Shown: positions 36,907-50,067 of the stretch, in pieces
Layout: each line of letters opens with the position of its first letter
Position numbering within the stretch: position 1 is the stretch's first letter
Assembly (NCBI GenBank): GCA_958510875.1
Contig: OY294072.1
Coordinates: 434,001-498,000, forward strand
Direction: 5' to 3'
Length of the DNA stretch: 64,000 nt
From: Endomychus coccineus
Lineage: Eukaryota; Arthropoda; Insecta; Coleoptera; Endomychidae
Notes under the pieces: generated by a model
What the model was told of the DNA's origin: nothing
The model's input: only the letters and a program-made list of their open reading frames with translations
The model's database searches: none
Made by a program: the position numbers and the translations under genes

Positions 36907-37665
36907 AACCAAGAAGGGGTGCAGGTTCTCCCTCGATTATTTGAAGTGTAGCTATTTGCTAGATACCACAGAAAATAGGGGGTATAGTTACAAATTTGCA
37001 AATAACATTGTTTGATTTCAAGGTGGGTTCAAGACATATGAAAATCCAATAACCCATAAAAGAGTTCACATTGTGTATAAACTATAACACTGTGAATAAT
37101 CACCCTTATCCACTAAGAATACTATTAAAATACTGAGGACCTTTCGACTAGCAGCATGCACCATCAGAGTTGGAAGCTCCTCTGTACTTTTAACAGTTCT
37201 TTTACGGGATAAGGTTGATTATTTCTTATTTATATTTGAATGTTATATCGAATTACGTTATGAGAAGTAAAAACCTTCCTACATACTGGTTCTATTTAGG
37301 TTCTTTCTTTACTGGGAGACTTTTCCAAACAATAAGTCACAACCAAAAGGGGGTGGGGTAATTTTCTTCGATTACTTAAATAGTAATGTATGTTACTCCA
37401 TATGAGATGAGAAAATCATTGATTTAAGTATTATATAGGTAGGTACTTTTTAAAGAAATAGAGTTACCCTTCATTCAAATGATTAATTAAATTTCTATTT
37501 TCTTTGTATGAAGTTGAATGATTCAAAGACACCTTTTCACTTTTGAAAAAGTTGATAAGAGTTGCAAAAGTTTCCAAATAATATATCACAACCAGGAGAG
37601 GGTGAGGTATTCTCCATCGATTACTTAAATAGTAGGCTATATGTAACTTCAGAAAAGAGAGGAGT

Positions 37666-38804
37666 ATAAGAATAAGAATACCTAAGAATATGTTTATTGA
37701 AACTAAAACTGGTATCACGTGATTACAGGAAAATAGACACCTAAACGCCAAGAGGTTTGTATTGTGCCGTATAATTTATTACAACAGTACAGTAGATAAT
37801 TGAATATTATATATTTCGATTTATTAGTCAGATAATAAATATAATTGATATTTCGAGTGAGCAATATAACAATAATTAAGAAACGCTGAGACAACTCACA
37901 AATATGTGGGCGTTATCAATGAGATAAGTATAGACTTCATATTTGAATCTTTTAACATCATTATTAATTGATCTCAATGCTAACGGAAGTTTTTTATAGA
38001 CTTTTGATCCGTTGAAGGAAATACTATTTTGACATTTTCTTTTGGCGAATTTATTAATTTTGATTTCTTCATTGTAAGCTGCTCTTGTGTGATAGGCATG
38101 ATCTATGCACTTAGTTTCCACTTTTAGATGCATGTAGATTAGACATTGATATATGTAAAGTGTTCTTACTTTTAGCACATTCATTTGTTTGTATAAAATA
38201 TCCGTAGAAAATCTTTTAGATTTGTTCAATATTATTTTTAAGACGTAATTTTGTACAACATTAAGAGGTTCCATTGCATTTTTATATAGACCCCCCACGC
38301 TTCGATGCCATATTTCAATAAAGATTCCACCAGAGCTTTGTATATATTTTTAAGCATACGCATGTATTCTCTCATTTGGTAAAATTTAGAAATTAGTTTT
38401 CTTACTTTGCTTGCTAAATGTTCTACTTGAATATTCCACCTAAGATTTTTGTCAATGATTATACCAAGATATTTAATGTGGTCTGCAGCTTGTATGTAAT
38501 TTTCACATTCACAGTTCGTATGGATGTATAGTTTGTTTACGTTATTGCATTCACTAACGTTCGTGATTGAGAAACTTATGAATTTAGTTTTATTTGAATT
38601 AAGGGTGAGTTTGTTTGATTGTAACCAGCAATTCACAGTACTAAGACCACATGTAGCTTCATTCATGAGTGAATGTGAATATCTATCACTGAATATAATA
38701 ACTGTGTCGTCAGCATAGTTTATCAGTTTTGCATCAATCGGGAGGCTCCCTATCGAATTTATATAAATTAATAACAATATTAGTAGTATAGTTGCGTATA
38801 TCAT
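37666..38804 (-). pseudogene. Non-LTR family C, RT 3' half, minus strand, U4
   Basis: Duplicate of the U3 copy (offset 6926) with the same truncation point and the same frameshift between 38804-38238 and 38298-37876. YADDT box present. Confidence 0.87.
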
Positions 38805-39721
38805 TGTCCATTTCAGTTATGTAATGTTTCACATATGTTGCTATTTTATCTGTGACTTTTAATTTAATATTCTTTACATCTGATCTATTGTTTTATGTAT
38901 TTCGCGTAGTACCAAAAGACGCCACGTAGGAGTATTTTCTGAAAATTGTCAGTTGACTTGTAAATACAAGGCATATCTGCGTTTTCAAAATCGTTTTACC
39001 ACGTCGTGATCCAAGCGCCAGCTGGTGACTGAGCGAGGGACTACGAGTTTGACGACGCGTAAGCGACTCATGTCAACCATAGAGTTTCCGGACCTGTATG
39101 TACGACCGTGTTTTATGTTTATTAATTTAGTGAGCCACTGTACTATCGCTTTAGGTACATAGAAAATTATTGATTTAATTATTATATCAACAACATTCCA
39201 AGAACCAAAATGAGTAAATAACAGGGAACAATAGTTATTAATTAAGAGAACAAGGAATCATTCAACAAAATAAAAACTAAGGTATTGTTATTACTGTAGT
39301 GGTAAGAACACTCCAGGTACAAGACTCCTTACATTTGAAAAGTTGCATTCTCTAAAGGAAGATGAATGATTCAAAGACATTTAATTTCAAAGTAAAGTTG
39401 CAAATATTTTAATTTGTTGCAAAGTATTCTAGGAGCCAAGTTGTTCCAAATGGAATGTAATTTTTCTGCGTACAGAGAAAATAAACGGTTTTCAATAGTG
39501 TATCTTGCTCTGTTTACTGTAAATAGGTAGCTACTTTTGAAGAAATAGAGTTGCTTTAAATTTGTATTCTACAATATCGATGATTCAAAGACATTTTAAT
39601 TTTGAAAAGTACAGTTGCAATATTTTAATTTGTTGTATAGTATTTGAGGAGCCATGTAGTTGTAGAGCGACTATATTTTATGAGCATTTTCTTTTGCAAT
39701 ACTTGAAGTTTCAATGATTGA

Positions 39722-39997
39722 ATTATATAACCTAGAATTGGCCAAGTGACGTACGTCACAAATTCCAAAGAGTACTCTAGAACTATACCTTCGACTAACA
39801 TTTGACTCCATTCCAATTTTATACTCTTCTATGAATATCTACCACTCTCAATCTATCTAACCTATGAATGTCAAAGTGACATACGATCCAAACCATAGAA
39901 TAACTTGTAACGTGCTAATAGTAGAAGTTTCTATAAACGCGTACCCATCTCTATATAACCTACAACTGCCAGAGTGACGTCTGTCACAGTGACAACC
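39722..39997 (+). promoter_or_regulatory. U5 TATA/TGAC-box module with perfect palindrome
   Basis: GTGACGTACGTCAC at 39746-39759, three TATA-like boxes, and GTGACGTCTGTCAC after the third. One AGCGGGGCGTAG copy near 40087. Confidence 0.4.
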
Positions 39998-40637
39998 TAA
40001 AGGTGCCCATACGTCTCACATAAAGGTTACCACGCACTATCCGACTTAACCCTCGAAAAGGCGTTGCACATAAAAAAACTGTCAACAGCGGGGCGTAGCA
40101 TGTAAAATCAACTAGTCGGTATTAGAATAAGCGGCTTATTAGGTTGGTAGTCAAGTTACTAAAAATCAAACTAGGAATATGCGATTTTCGACCTAATCGA
40201 CGAACATTTTTGAACACGACAAGCTAAATGAAGCGAGCGCAGCGAGCCCAAAAAATGATTGAAACGTTAACTTTGAACCTTTTAAAAGGTCGTGATAGCC
40301 CCAAACCGGGTCCAAAACGGTTTTGAAATAGTTAATTTTCCGTAAATCGAATGACGTTCACGTTAGAAGCCCGTAGCTCGCGAGTTGAAATAGTGCAAAA
40401 GTTAGGAACATAGAACTTCTTTACGGGGGCTTTTTGCGTACCGATTTCACTCCATGTAGTTAGATTTAGTCGGGATACGCACCCGACAGCCCTTCTTTTT
40501 TCCAAAAATTTCGTTTAAATACGAAAATTTAATTAAAATAGAAACAGGTACTCTCAGGTCTCACCTATGCACGTCTAACGTGCAACGTACCAAAGGGAAT
40601 TTTCTAGCTACTAAAATATACCCGAAGCGGATAAATG

Positions 40638-41090
40638 CTAGCGGCCCATAGCAAAAAAGACTTTATTACAGCTGGCGCCGGCCGTACGGGCCACGAAACG
40701 GCCCCAAATTAACAAGATCGAGGTAAAATGTATAAACTCTAACTTACGCGGAGCGGGCTCCTCGAGGGAAACTTCAAAATGATTTCGTTCGTAGCTTATT
40801 ACATAGGAGGTTTGGCCTTCATGCAATTATGTTTTTATACAATTTGAACCTTCTAATTTCGATAGGCCAAGTGAAAATCCCGGAGCCTCAAGCGCTAAAG
40901 ATATCTGAGTGTTTAAACTTTCGTATAAAATTGCGAAATTTGGCATTCTTAGAAACGTCAAATCAATTAATCTGACACAAGAGTTGGGGATATTTTTATT
41001 CAAATCGATATAATACCAATTTTTGTCATCCATATTGCAAGATTTTCTCGGGAATTTTCCAAAATCAAAAACTAGGGCCTCTACGTTCAA
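40638..41090 (-). pseudogene. ORF150, copy in U5, nonsense mutation
   Basis: U1-type sequence almost throughout, but CAA to TAA (plus strand TTG to TTA near 40829) stops the frame after SNCIKT (residue 87). The rest stays open to GASCNKVFFAMGR. A single recent change broke it. Confidence 0.5.
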
Positions 41091-41399
41091 TTAAAATTCA
41101 CCATTCGAAAGATCGTCATCGATAATGTTAATATGGCACCAAACTAATTCCAAGACGTAACCCAAAAATGCCGCTAAGTAGCTTAAAATAAATCATAAAG
41201 ATTTGACGTGTTTTGACGGTAACCTATGTAAGGATTAAGTGATAACTCACGAAGAGAACTGATTTTGGAGGTGTATGTATAATGGAAGGATGTAGAAATA
41301 ATACCAAGAGATCTTAAATAGCTATATACTGCTCAGAAACTTCCTAAATGGTCCATGGACGAAGGTATACTTCCGAGGGAAATATGTACATTTCCACAT

Positions 41400-41681
41400 C
41401 TATAGTTCATGTGGGGCTACTGAAACTATTTCTATCGTCGTAAAATGTTCCAGCGAACCTCTGTGGTCTCGGAGATAACCTCCTCTCATGTATTTAACCT
41501 CTGGCAAGCGTAGGTTGTGAATATCATGTTTCCATTCAAAAGTACTTGAATATGATACAACAAAGGGGCCCCATCTATTAAAAAACGTTCTAGAGGTATG
41601 TCTGAACAATATGTAACAATAAGATTCAACATACTTTATTTCAGATTTGAATATATGAATTATATCAAGGTTTGGAACCAA
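41400..41681 (-). CDS. Hypothetical 93-codon frame, U5
   Basis: Copy of the U2 frame with two residue changes (EVKYMRGG for EIKYVRGG). Same doubts as for U2. Confidence 0.15.
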   Translation of the reverse strand: MVPNLDIIHIFKSEIKYVESYCYILFRHTSRTFFNRWGPFVVSYSSTFEWKHDIHNLRLPEVKYMRGGYLRDHRGSLEHFTTIEIVSVAPHEL

Positions 41682-42247
41682 CAGATATATTCTTGCAGAA
41701 ATATCGTGACAACACGATATAGAAAGGTATGTACATCATATTCGAGCAGAGTTCAATACATTTTCAATGAATATATCAAGATATCTGTCATATTCTACAG
41801 TAAAAGTAGCAATTTTCAAGTAACGTAGCAGCACGAACATTGGGTTCACTCAGAATTAGTTCAAATTGATGGTACAGGACTTTCAATGTACTCGAATAAT
41901 GTTACTGTATATACAATAAAGATATTTCTATAGACATTTGTATCGTGTATTATGTTTATAGGAATACAAATAGTGATTTCACATGTTCAACGTAGACACA
42001 AGGTTATGTCTTACATTTTACCAAGTATGCGATGCTAAATATGGGTAAATGATATTGAATAAAGCAAGAAAAAGATGTTTTCAAGAGTATTTCATATGTT
42101 GTTGGAATGGAAAGCATTCTTAATGTTCAATTTACATGATGTATCATTTTATACATATGTCAGTTGGTGGAAAAATTTCACCAAAACAGATGTTACATGC
42201 ATGAAAATGATCATAAAAGTGTTAAACAATTAATCTGCTACCACAAG

Positions 42248-42269
42248 GTATACTTTCAACAAAGTATAC
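42248..42269 (+). other. U5 hairpin, perfect 9-bp stem
   Basis: Arms GTATACTTT / AAAGTATAC, loop CAAC. Confidence 0.7.
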
Positions 42270-43125
42270 ATCACTTTATGGATGTTATACAATATTAAGA
42301 CATATGACGGAGATACATTCAAAGGATAGATGGTACAGTTTCAATACTTTAAATTGAGCTTTGCAAATGTATATATGAAAAGAATAAAGGTAGGAGGAAA
42401 ACTTAATAATGAAATGCACCCTTTTTCTTCATTATTCCTGGCATAAGTATCAGATTCGATTGCTTCCTCAACGGGTTGTAGATTTTTTATAACATAACTT
42501 TCTCTGAGACTATCTAGCAATAAAAATGAATATGTACAAACTTGCTTGAGACATGTAGGTACAAACGAAACACAATTGCATTTTGCAAGTTACTAATAGG
42601 AATAAATTCTGTATCTTTGTATTTATAACAAAAAGGGTAAATCGTACAGTTTTAAGACTGGGAATTGGTTTTTACAATGGTTCTACTACCGATATGTTTG
42701 AGAAATCTTTTCGAATGGTATACTAAGAAGGTGTATCCTTGAGGTAGCTCAAAAGAGAATGTCATTCTGCTTCAGACAGACAAAATGCTTAGGCTTCCTC
42801 AACAGCTAATAGATTTTTTTATAAAATAGCTTCTTCTCATTCCTCAGAGACTGTAATTTGGACTGAAAATAAAGTAAAAAGTAGCTTCACAGATACTGCA
42901 AATAGCATTGAAAATAATTGAAAAAGCAGCTTGAGAGATTAACATACAAAATTGTATTGCATTTAGCATGGCAATGCTGAAAATTAATTAGCTTGATATT
43001 CATAAGGTAGGTATTACAATTTTTTTTCTTACAAGGAGAGGTAATTGTGTGTACCTATTTGTTAGAATGTTGAGAATTAGGGGGTACAATTACAAAGCAG
43101 CATAGGACATTGTCTGAGAAAAGAG

Positions 43126-44100
43126 GGAAAGCAATACAAGCAAATCTTGTATCGATCATATTTATATGAAAAATAAACTTCATACAGAATATATTGCTGC
43201 TATCATAAAGACAACCATAACAGATCACTATTCCACTTTACTAGCATTAAATATAAATCATATTAAAGGTGTAAAAAACGACTTATTGGTGACAAAAATA
43301 GACGAGGATAAATTAAGGAAATCATTGGAGGATGAAAATTGGGACACAGTTAATATTGAAATCATTTATAATAAAAACATAAAAAGAAAAGAGTGGATCA
43401 CAGCAGGCATTTTGAAGTCTATAAAAACTAGAAATTGGCTTTACCAGCAATATCTAAAATATCCAAATAATGAGACTATTAATAATTGTTATAAAATATA
43501 CAGGAATAAACTCAATGGCCTCATTCATAAAACTAAGTGTAATCATTTCAAATACAAAATTATGGATAACGTAGGGTCTAATAAAGCATTATGGGAAACA
43601 ATTAATAAAGTTGAGAACAAAAAGATCAAAAATAAATGGGAAATCAAGGAATTGAAGCTTGAAAGTGATGAGATTGTAAAAACTCCTATTGATATTTCAA
43701 ATGCTTTCAGTAAACACTATGCTAACATAGGTAAAACTTATGCAAAAAAAAATACGAAGGCATGAAACTGACACTCACACTAATGAAAATAGGAGTCCTA
43801 GATCCATGTTCTTGTACAGTACAACTCCAAATGAGGTCGTTTCTATTATTAATTCAAGTGACAATAATAATGGTACAGGTGAAGATAAAATATCTAACAA
43901 AAGTACTTACGTTCTCTTCTTATGTTAGGGGGCAACCTGAATTCAAGGAATTAAAAACAGGTAACGATTCCTGTTTAGAAATTGTCCCTTCATTAAAGTA
44001 TTTAGGAGTCACAATAGATAAATTTCTAAAATGAGATATACATGCCCAAGAAATGATAAAAAAATTAAGAGGCATTGTTTACAGAATGTGTCATTTAAAG
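43126..44100 (+). pseudogene. Non-LTR family B, U5 copy, palm deleted
   Basis: Best linker of the array: one frame 43166-43765 of 199 codons from the endonuclease end (ITDHYST) through GLIHKTKCNHFKYKI to KTYAKKNTKA, where the extra A in the A-run shifts the frame. The palm deletion, thumb TGA and the junction to family A at 44100/44101 are as in U2 and U6. Confidence 0.85.
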
Positions 44101-46480
44101 TGATAGTGAATCAAACAGATGTCCCAACCGTGTAGAAGCAAATGACAAATTCTCTTTAAAATTGAATTCGAATCATTCCCCATTCGATTATAACTGTCCA
44201 GTATTAGTTCAAAAAATTAACAATGAGAAACGAAAATTAGAAATGGAAACAAATCAATATCAATTACCTAATAACAAACTCGATACCTCTAAAATGTCAA
44301 ACTTCTCTAAAATTTTACATTATAACATTCAATGTCTAAGAAACAAAACTTCAGAACTAGAAGCTTTTTTAATAGGTAAAAGTTATGATATACTTTGTAT
44401 AAATGAACATTGGTTGGGATCTGACGAATTATAAACACTCTGAACATAAGTGGTTTTGTAAATCTCTCAGCTTTTTGCAGAACAACGCATAAACATGGGG
44501 GAGTGGGTATTTTTACAAGTAATATCATAGAAGCAATTCCGTTAGCCTTTGATACTCAAGAAATATCTGATGAAATACATTTTGAAATAGCAGGTATAAT
44601 GTACAACAATATACAGGTACTGACAATCTATCGCTCACCTCTTGAGGATTTTGACATATTTTTAAATAGATTAGATGCAACACTTAATAAGCTATCATTA
44701 CACAAAGGTACTATAATAACTGGGAACTTTAACGTACATTTCCATTCAGATAGTAAAGAATCTCAGTTACTATGTAATATGTTAGAATCCTACGGACTAC
44801 ATAAAACTGTTCATAACTATACTAGAAACGGAGCAACTCTTGATAACATATTTACCAATTTTAACAGCAATTGTTATGTTGCAACAGTAACAGATCCCAA
44901 TTTATCTGATCATCTTGCTATATCATTTGATTTTGAAGTGGAAAACAAAACATCATTAAATAATAAAATCAGAATAACCTACAGACCAATAACAGAACAA
45001 GGCTTCTTTAAACTTTATAATTATGTAGATAAAGTACATTGGTCATTTGTAAACAATTCTCAAATAAATGTAAATAACAAATTTGATCATTTTTTAAATC
45101 TGATAATAGATGTCTGTGATTCTAGCTTCCCAATGAAAACAAAATTTATAAAACAAAACGAACCTAACATACCTAAAATACATTGGTTCAATGACAACTT
45201 AAGACAAAGTAGAGAAAAATTGCAGTTATCAAGCAGTTTAAATAAAACTAATCCACAAATTGTTTCCAATGAATCACTTAATAAATTTAAAAAAGGTATC
45301 GTGAGGACATTAATAAAAGTAAAAAAGAAGCTAACTATAAATACATTAACAATTCAAAAAATATGCAAAAGGCATTGTGCCACTGATTTAAATATTTTTT
45401 TTACAAATATAGCAGAATCCCTTTTCAAGAATCTTCCACCTTTACAAAATAATCCTATTGATTATACAAAAAAAATTAATTTAGTCTTCCATTCAGAATT
45501 TGAATTCATAGAAGTTACTTTCAATGAAATGAGAGATATAATTTCAAATTTAAATAATAGTCCCAGCAAGGACACTTATAATATAAATGTTAAAATAGTT
45601 AAAACTATTCTAAATTTGATCGTTTTTCCTCTATGTAAAATTATAAACCAACGTATCACCTCTAGCATTTTTCCAGATTCCCTCAAAATATCTAAAGTAG
45701 TTCCGATTTACAAAAAAGGCTTATGCGATGATGTTGATAACTATAGGCCAATATCAATTACACCCATCTTTGGCAAAATTTTTGAGACTGTGCTGAAACG
45801 GCAAATAACATACTATTTTGAGGCAAATAATTGGTTTAATAAATGTCAATTTGGATTTCGTAGCAATGTTTCTACTACAGCTGCTATAAACAAACTTACT
45901 AGCTATGTTCGAGAATGTTTTGAGGAAAAGAAGTTCATGCAAGCCTCCTTTTTTGACGTTACCAAGGCTTTTGACTGTGTGTCCCATGATCTGTTGATGC
46001 AAAAGCTCCAAGAATACAACTTTGATAACAATAGTATAAATCTTATTAAATCATACTCAACTAATCGTAAATCGTATGCAATATGTATCATACAACAATG
46101 AAAATTCGACAAATAAAATAATCACATTTGGCGTTCCACAAGGATCTGTCTTGGGGCCAACCTTATTTTTAATATACATTAATGACATTAGCAATTCTCT
46201 GTTGTATAAGAACAACATTATTTTATTTGCCGACGACACAACAACACATGATAGTGCTTGGACAGCTTGGAGCAATTGAGTCAACAGGCCTTGGAAACAC
46301 GAACCAGTATTTGTAATTGGTTCCTTGCTAATAACCTTAGCATTAATGATAGCAAAACACAAACTTTACATTTTTCACTTAGACCAGTCAATTTAAATAT
46401 TGAAACCAACATAGTTAAATTCTTCGGCGTTTATCTCGATTCAAGATTGACATAGGAGCATCATATTGCACAACTATCAA
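44101..46480 (+). pseudogene. Non-LTR family A, U5 copy, 3' truncated
   Basis: Gag end plus endonuclease start 44162-44434, then 44503-46101 with endonuclease and RT to FDVTKAFDCVSHDLL. A seven-base duplication (CGTAAAT near 46066) shifts the frame before GVPQGSVLGPTLF; FADDTT is on 46076-46279. W to stop at 46452 (DSRLT-stop-EHH). The copy ends at an A-run (~46478) fused to the U6 unit start. Confidence 0.88.
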
Positions 46481-46734
46481 AAAAAAAAAAAATAAACGGT
46501 TTTCAATAGTGTATCTTCCTCTGTTTACTGTAAATAGGTAGCTACTTTTGAAGAAATAGAGTTGCTTTAAATTTGTATTCTACAATATCGATGATTCAAA
46601 AACATTTTAATTTTGAAAAGTACAGTTGCAATATTTTAATTTGTTGTATAGTATTTGAGGAGCCATGTAGTTGTAGAGCGACTATATTTTATGAGCATTT
46701 TCTTTTGCAATACTTGAAGTTTCAATGATTAAAT

Positions 46735-47010
46735 TATATAACCTAGAATTGGCCAAGTGACGTACGTCACAAATTCCAAAGAGTACAAAAACTATACCTT
46801 CGACTAACATTTGACTCCATTCCAATTTTATACTCTTCTATGAATATCTACCACTCTCAATCTATCTAACCTATGAATGTATAAGTGACATACGATCCAA
46901 ACCATAGAATAACTTGTGACACGTGCTAATAGTAAAAGTTTCTATAAACACGTACCCATCTCTATATAACCTACAACTGCCAGAGTGACGTCTGTCACAG
47001 TGACAACCTG
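46735..47010 (+). promoter_or_regulatory. U6 TATA/TGAC-box module with perfect palindrome
   Basis: GTGACGTACGTCAC at 46757-46770, three TATA-like boxes, and GTGACGTCTGTCAC near 46986. First element of the U6 ladder. Confidence 0.4.
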
Positions 47011-48790
47011 AAGGTGCCCATACACCTCACATAAAGGTTACCACGCACTATCCGACTAAACTCTCAAAAAGGCGTTGCACATGAAAACAACTGTACGTCA
47101 GCGGGGCGTAGCACAGCGGGGCGTAGCTCGTAAAATCAGCTAACTAGAATGAGCGACATTTTAAGTTGGTGCACAAGTTACCAAAAATCAAACTAGGAAT
47201 ATGGACCCGACAAGCGAGCGAAGCGAGCCTGAAAAATTGTCGAAATGTTAACTTTGATCCTTTTAGAAGGTGGTGATAGCCACAAACCGGCTCGAAAACT
47301 GTTTTGAAATAGTTAATTTTGGTTAAATAAACGGTTTTCTATAAGGATGTTATATTATAACGTTAGCACAAATAATGAAATGGCATTCAAAGTATAGATT
47401 GTATAGTTTCAATACTAACAATTGGGCTTTGCAGAATATGTATATAGAAAGAATCTAGGTAATGAAATACTCCCATTTACTCAGTTGTTCCTTGCATTAT
47501 ATCTATGTAACCTACAACTGTCAAGTTGACGTTTGTCCAAGTGACAACCTAAAGGTGCCCATATGCCTCACATAAAGGTTACCACGCACTATCCGACTAA
47601 ACCCTCGAAAAGGCGTTGCACATGAAAACAACTGTACGTCAGCGGGCCTTGCTCAGCGGGGCGTAGCCCGTAAAATCAGCTAACTAGAATGAGCGACAGT
47701 TTAAGTTGGTGCACAAGTTACCAAAAATCAAACTAGGAATATGGACCCGACAAGCGAGCGAAGCGAGCCTGGAAAATTGTCGAAATGTTAACTTTGATCC
47801 TTTTAGAAGGTGGTGATAGCCACAAACCGGCTCGAAAACTGTTTTGAAATAGTTAATTTTGGTTAAATAAACGGTTTTCTATAAGGATGTTATATTATAA
47901 CGTTAGCACAAATAATGGAATGGCATTCAAAATATAGATTGTATAGTTTCAATACTTTGCTTTGCAGAATATGTATATAGAAAGAATCTAGGTAGGATTA
48001 AAATTCAATAACGAAATACTCCCATTTACTCAGTTGTTCCTTGCATTTTATCTATGTAACCTACAACTGTCAAGTTGACGTTTGTCCAAGTGACAACCTA
48101 AAGGTGCCCATACACCTCACATAAAGGTTACCACGCACTATCCGACTAAACCCTCAAAAAGGCGTTGCACATGAAAACAACTGTACGTCAGCGGGGCGTG
48201 ACTTAGCGGGGCGTAGCACAGCGGGGCGTAGCCCGTAAAATCAGCTAACTAGAATGAGCGACAGTTTAAGTTGGTGCACAAGTTACCAAAAATCAAACTA
48301 GGAATATGGACCCGACAAGCGAGCGAAGCGAGCCTGAAAAATTGTCGAAATGTTAACTTTGATCCTTTTAGAAGGTGGTGATAGCCACAAACCGGCTCGA
48401 AAACTGTTTTGAAATAGTTAATTTTGGTTAAATAAACGGTTTTCTATAAGGATGTTATATTATAACGTTAGCACAAATAATGAAATGGCATTCAAAGTAT
48501 AGATTGTATAGTTTCAATACTAACAATTGGGCTTTGCAGAATATGTATATAGAAAGAATCTAGGTAGGATTAAAATTCAATAATGAAATACTCCCATTTA
48601 CTCAGTTGTTCCTTGCATTATATCTATGTAACCTACAACTGTCAAGTTGACGTTTGTCCAAGTGACAACCTAAAGGTGCCGTACGCCTCACATAAAGGTT
48701 ACCACGCACCATCCGACTGAACCCTCACAAAGGCGTTGCACATAAAAAACTGCATCTTAGCGGGGCGTAGCCCGTAAAATCAACTAGTCG
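46980..48790 (+). repeat. U6 ladder of ~540-565 bp subrepeats
   Basis: Three full cycles plus a part of: ACAACTGYCARRKTGACG...GCGGGGCGTAG, GCGAGCGAAGCGAGCC, GTTAACTTTGATCC, AATAAACGGTTTTC, TTGTTCCTTGCAT. The GCGTAGCCCGTAAAATCA landmark falls near 47120, 47660, 48230 and 48770. AGCGGGGCGTA microrepeats vary from one to three per cycle. Similar to the U1 ladder, absent from U2-U5. No coding content. Confidence 0.8.
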
Positions 48791-49309
48791 GTATTAGAAT
48801 AAGCGGCTTATTAGGTTGGTAGTCAAGTTACTAAAAATCAAACTAGGAATATGCGATTTTCGACCTAATCGACGAACATTTTTGAACACGACAAGCTAAA
48901 TGAAGCAAGCGCAGCGAGCCCAAAAAATGATTGAAACGTTAACTTTGAACCTTTTAGAAGGTCGCATAAGCCCCAAACCGGGTCGAAAACTGTTTTGAAA
49001 TAGTTAATTTTCCGTAAATCGAATGACGTTCACGTCAGAAGCCCGTAGCTCGCGAGTTGAAATAGTGCAAAAGTTAGGAACATAGAACTTCTTTACGGGG
49101 GCTTTTTGCGTACCGATTTCACTCCATGTAGTTAGATTTAGTCGGGATACGCACCCGACAGCCCTTCTTTTTTCCAAAAATTTCGTTTAAATACGAAAAT
49201 TTAATTAAAATAGAAACAGGTACTCTCAGGTCTCACCTATGCACGTCTAACGTGCAACGTACCAAAGGGAATTTTCTAGCTACTAAAATATACCCGAAGC
49301 GGATAAATG

Positions 49310-49762
49310 CTAGCGGCCCATAGCAAAAAAGACTTTATTACAGCTGGCGCCGGCCGCACGGGCCACGAAACGGCCCCAAATTAACAAGATCGAAGTAAAA
49401 TGTATAAACTCTAACTGACGCGTAGCGAGCTCCTCGAGGGATATGTCGAAATCATTTCGTTCGTAGCTTATTACATAGGACGTTTGGCCTTCATGCAATT
49501 GTGTTTTTATACAATTCGAACCTTCTAATTTCGATAGGCCACGTGAAAATCCCGGAGCCAGAAGCGCTATCGAGATCTGAATGTTTAAACTTTCGTATAA
49601 AATTGCGAAATTTCGCATTCTTAGAAACGTCAAATTAATTAATCTGACACAAGAGTTGGGGATATTTTTATTCAAATCGATATAATACCACTTTTTGTCG
49701 GCCATGATGTAATAATAATAATGAAAATTTCTCAAATCGAAAACTAGAGCCTGTACTTTCAA
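49310..49762 (-). CDS. ORF150, copy in U6, unknown protein
   Basis: Intact 150 codons, U2-type N-terminus with inner start CATCATGGCC, and several private changes (MRNFAILYESLNIQISIALLAPGF) followed by a U4-type C-terminal half. Another sign that the ORF is shuffled between units while staying open. Confidence 0.4.
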   Translation of the reverse strand: MKVQALVFDLRNFHYYYYIMADKKWYYIDLNKNIPNSCVRLINLTFLRMRNFAILYESLNIQISIALLAPGFSRGLSKLEGSNCIKTQLHEGQTSYVISYERNDFDISLEELATRQLEFIHFTSILLIWGRFVARAAGASCNKVFFAMGR

Positions 49763-50067
49763 TTAAAATTCACCATTCGAAAGATCGTCATCGATAATGC
49801 AAAAAAATTATTATAGTATACCGTTTAACCCAAAAATGCCTCTAAATAGGTCAAATAAATTGATAAAGATTCGACGTCGTTTGACGGTAACCTATGTAAG
49901 AATTTACTGATAATTTTCGAAAGCGATCGATTTCGGAGGTGTATGTATAATAAAACGATGTAGAAATAATGTCAAGAGATCTTAAATAGCTATATACTGC
50001 TCAGAAATTCCCAAAATGGTCCATGGACGAAGGTATACTTCCGAGGGAAATATGTACATTTCCACAT

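Larger units (their letters stand above)
32568..39479 (+). repeat. Array unit U4 (~6.9 kb), tandem twin of U3
   Basis: Same content and junctions as U3 with scattered single-base changes. Additional differences are a 2-base insertion in family B near 36262 and ~37 extra bases near 36520. It is the youngest duplication visible in the array. Confidence 0.88.
39480..46490 (+). repeat. Array unit U5 (~7.0 kb), mosaic
   Basis: The left part up to about 41350 matches U1 (for example GCTCAGAAACTTCCTAAATGG), while from about 41373 it matches U2/U6 (CTTCCGAGGGAAATATG). The right end stops in the middle of family A at a poly(A) run fused to the next unit start. Confidence 0.82.

Noticed and set aside
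46980..48790. CRISPR-like regular repeats
   Set aside because: The repeats are long (hundreds of bases) and continuous, with no short repeat/unique spacer alternation, in a eukaryotic context.
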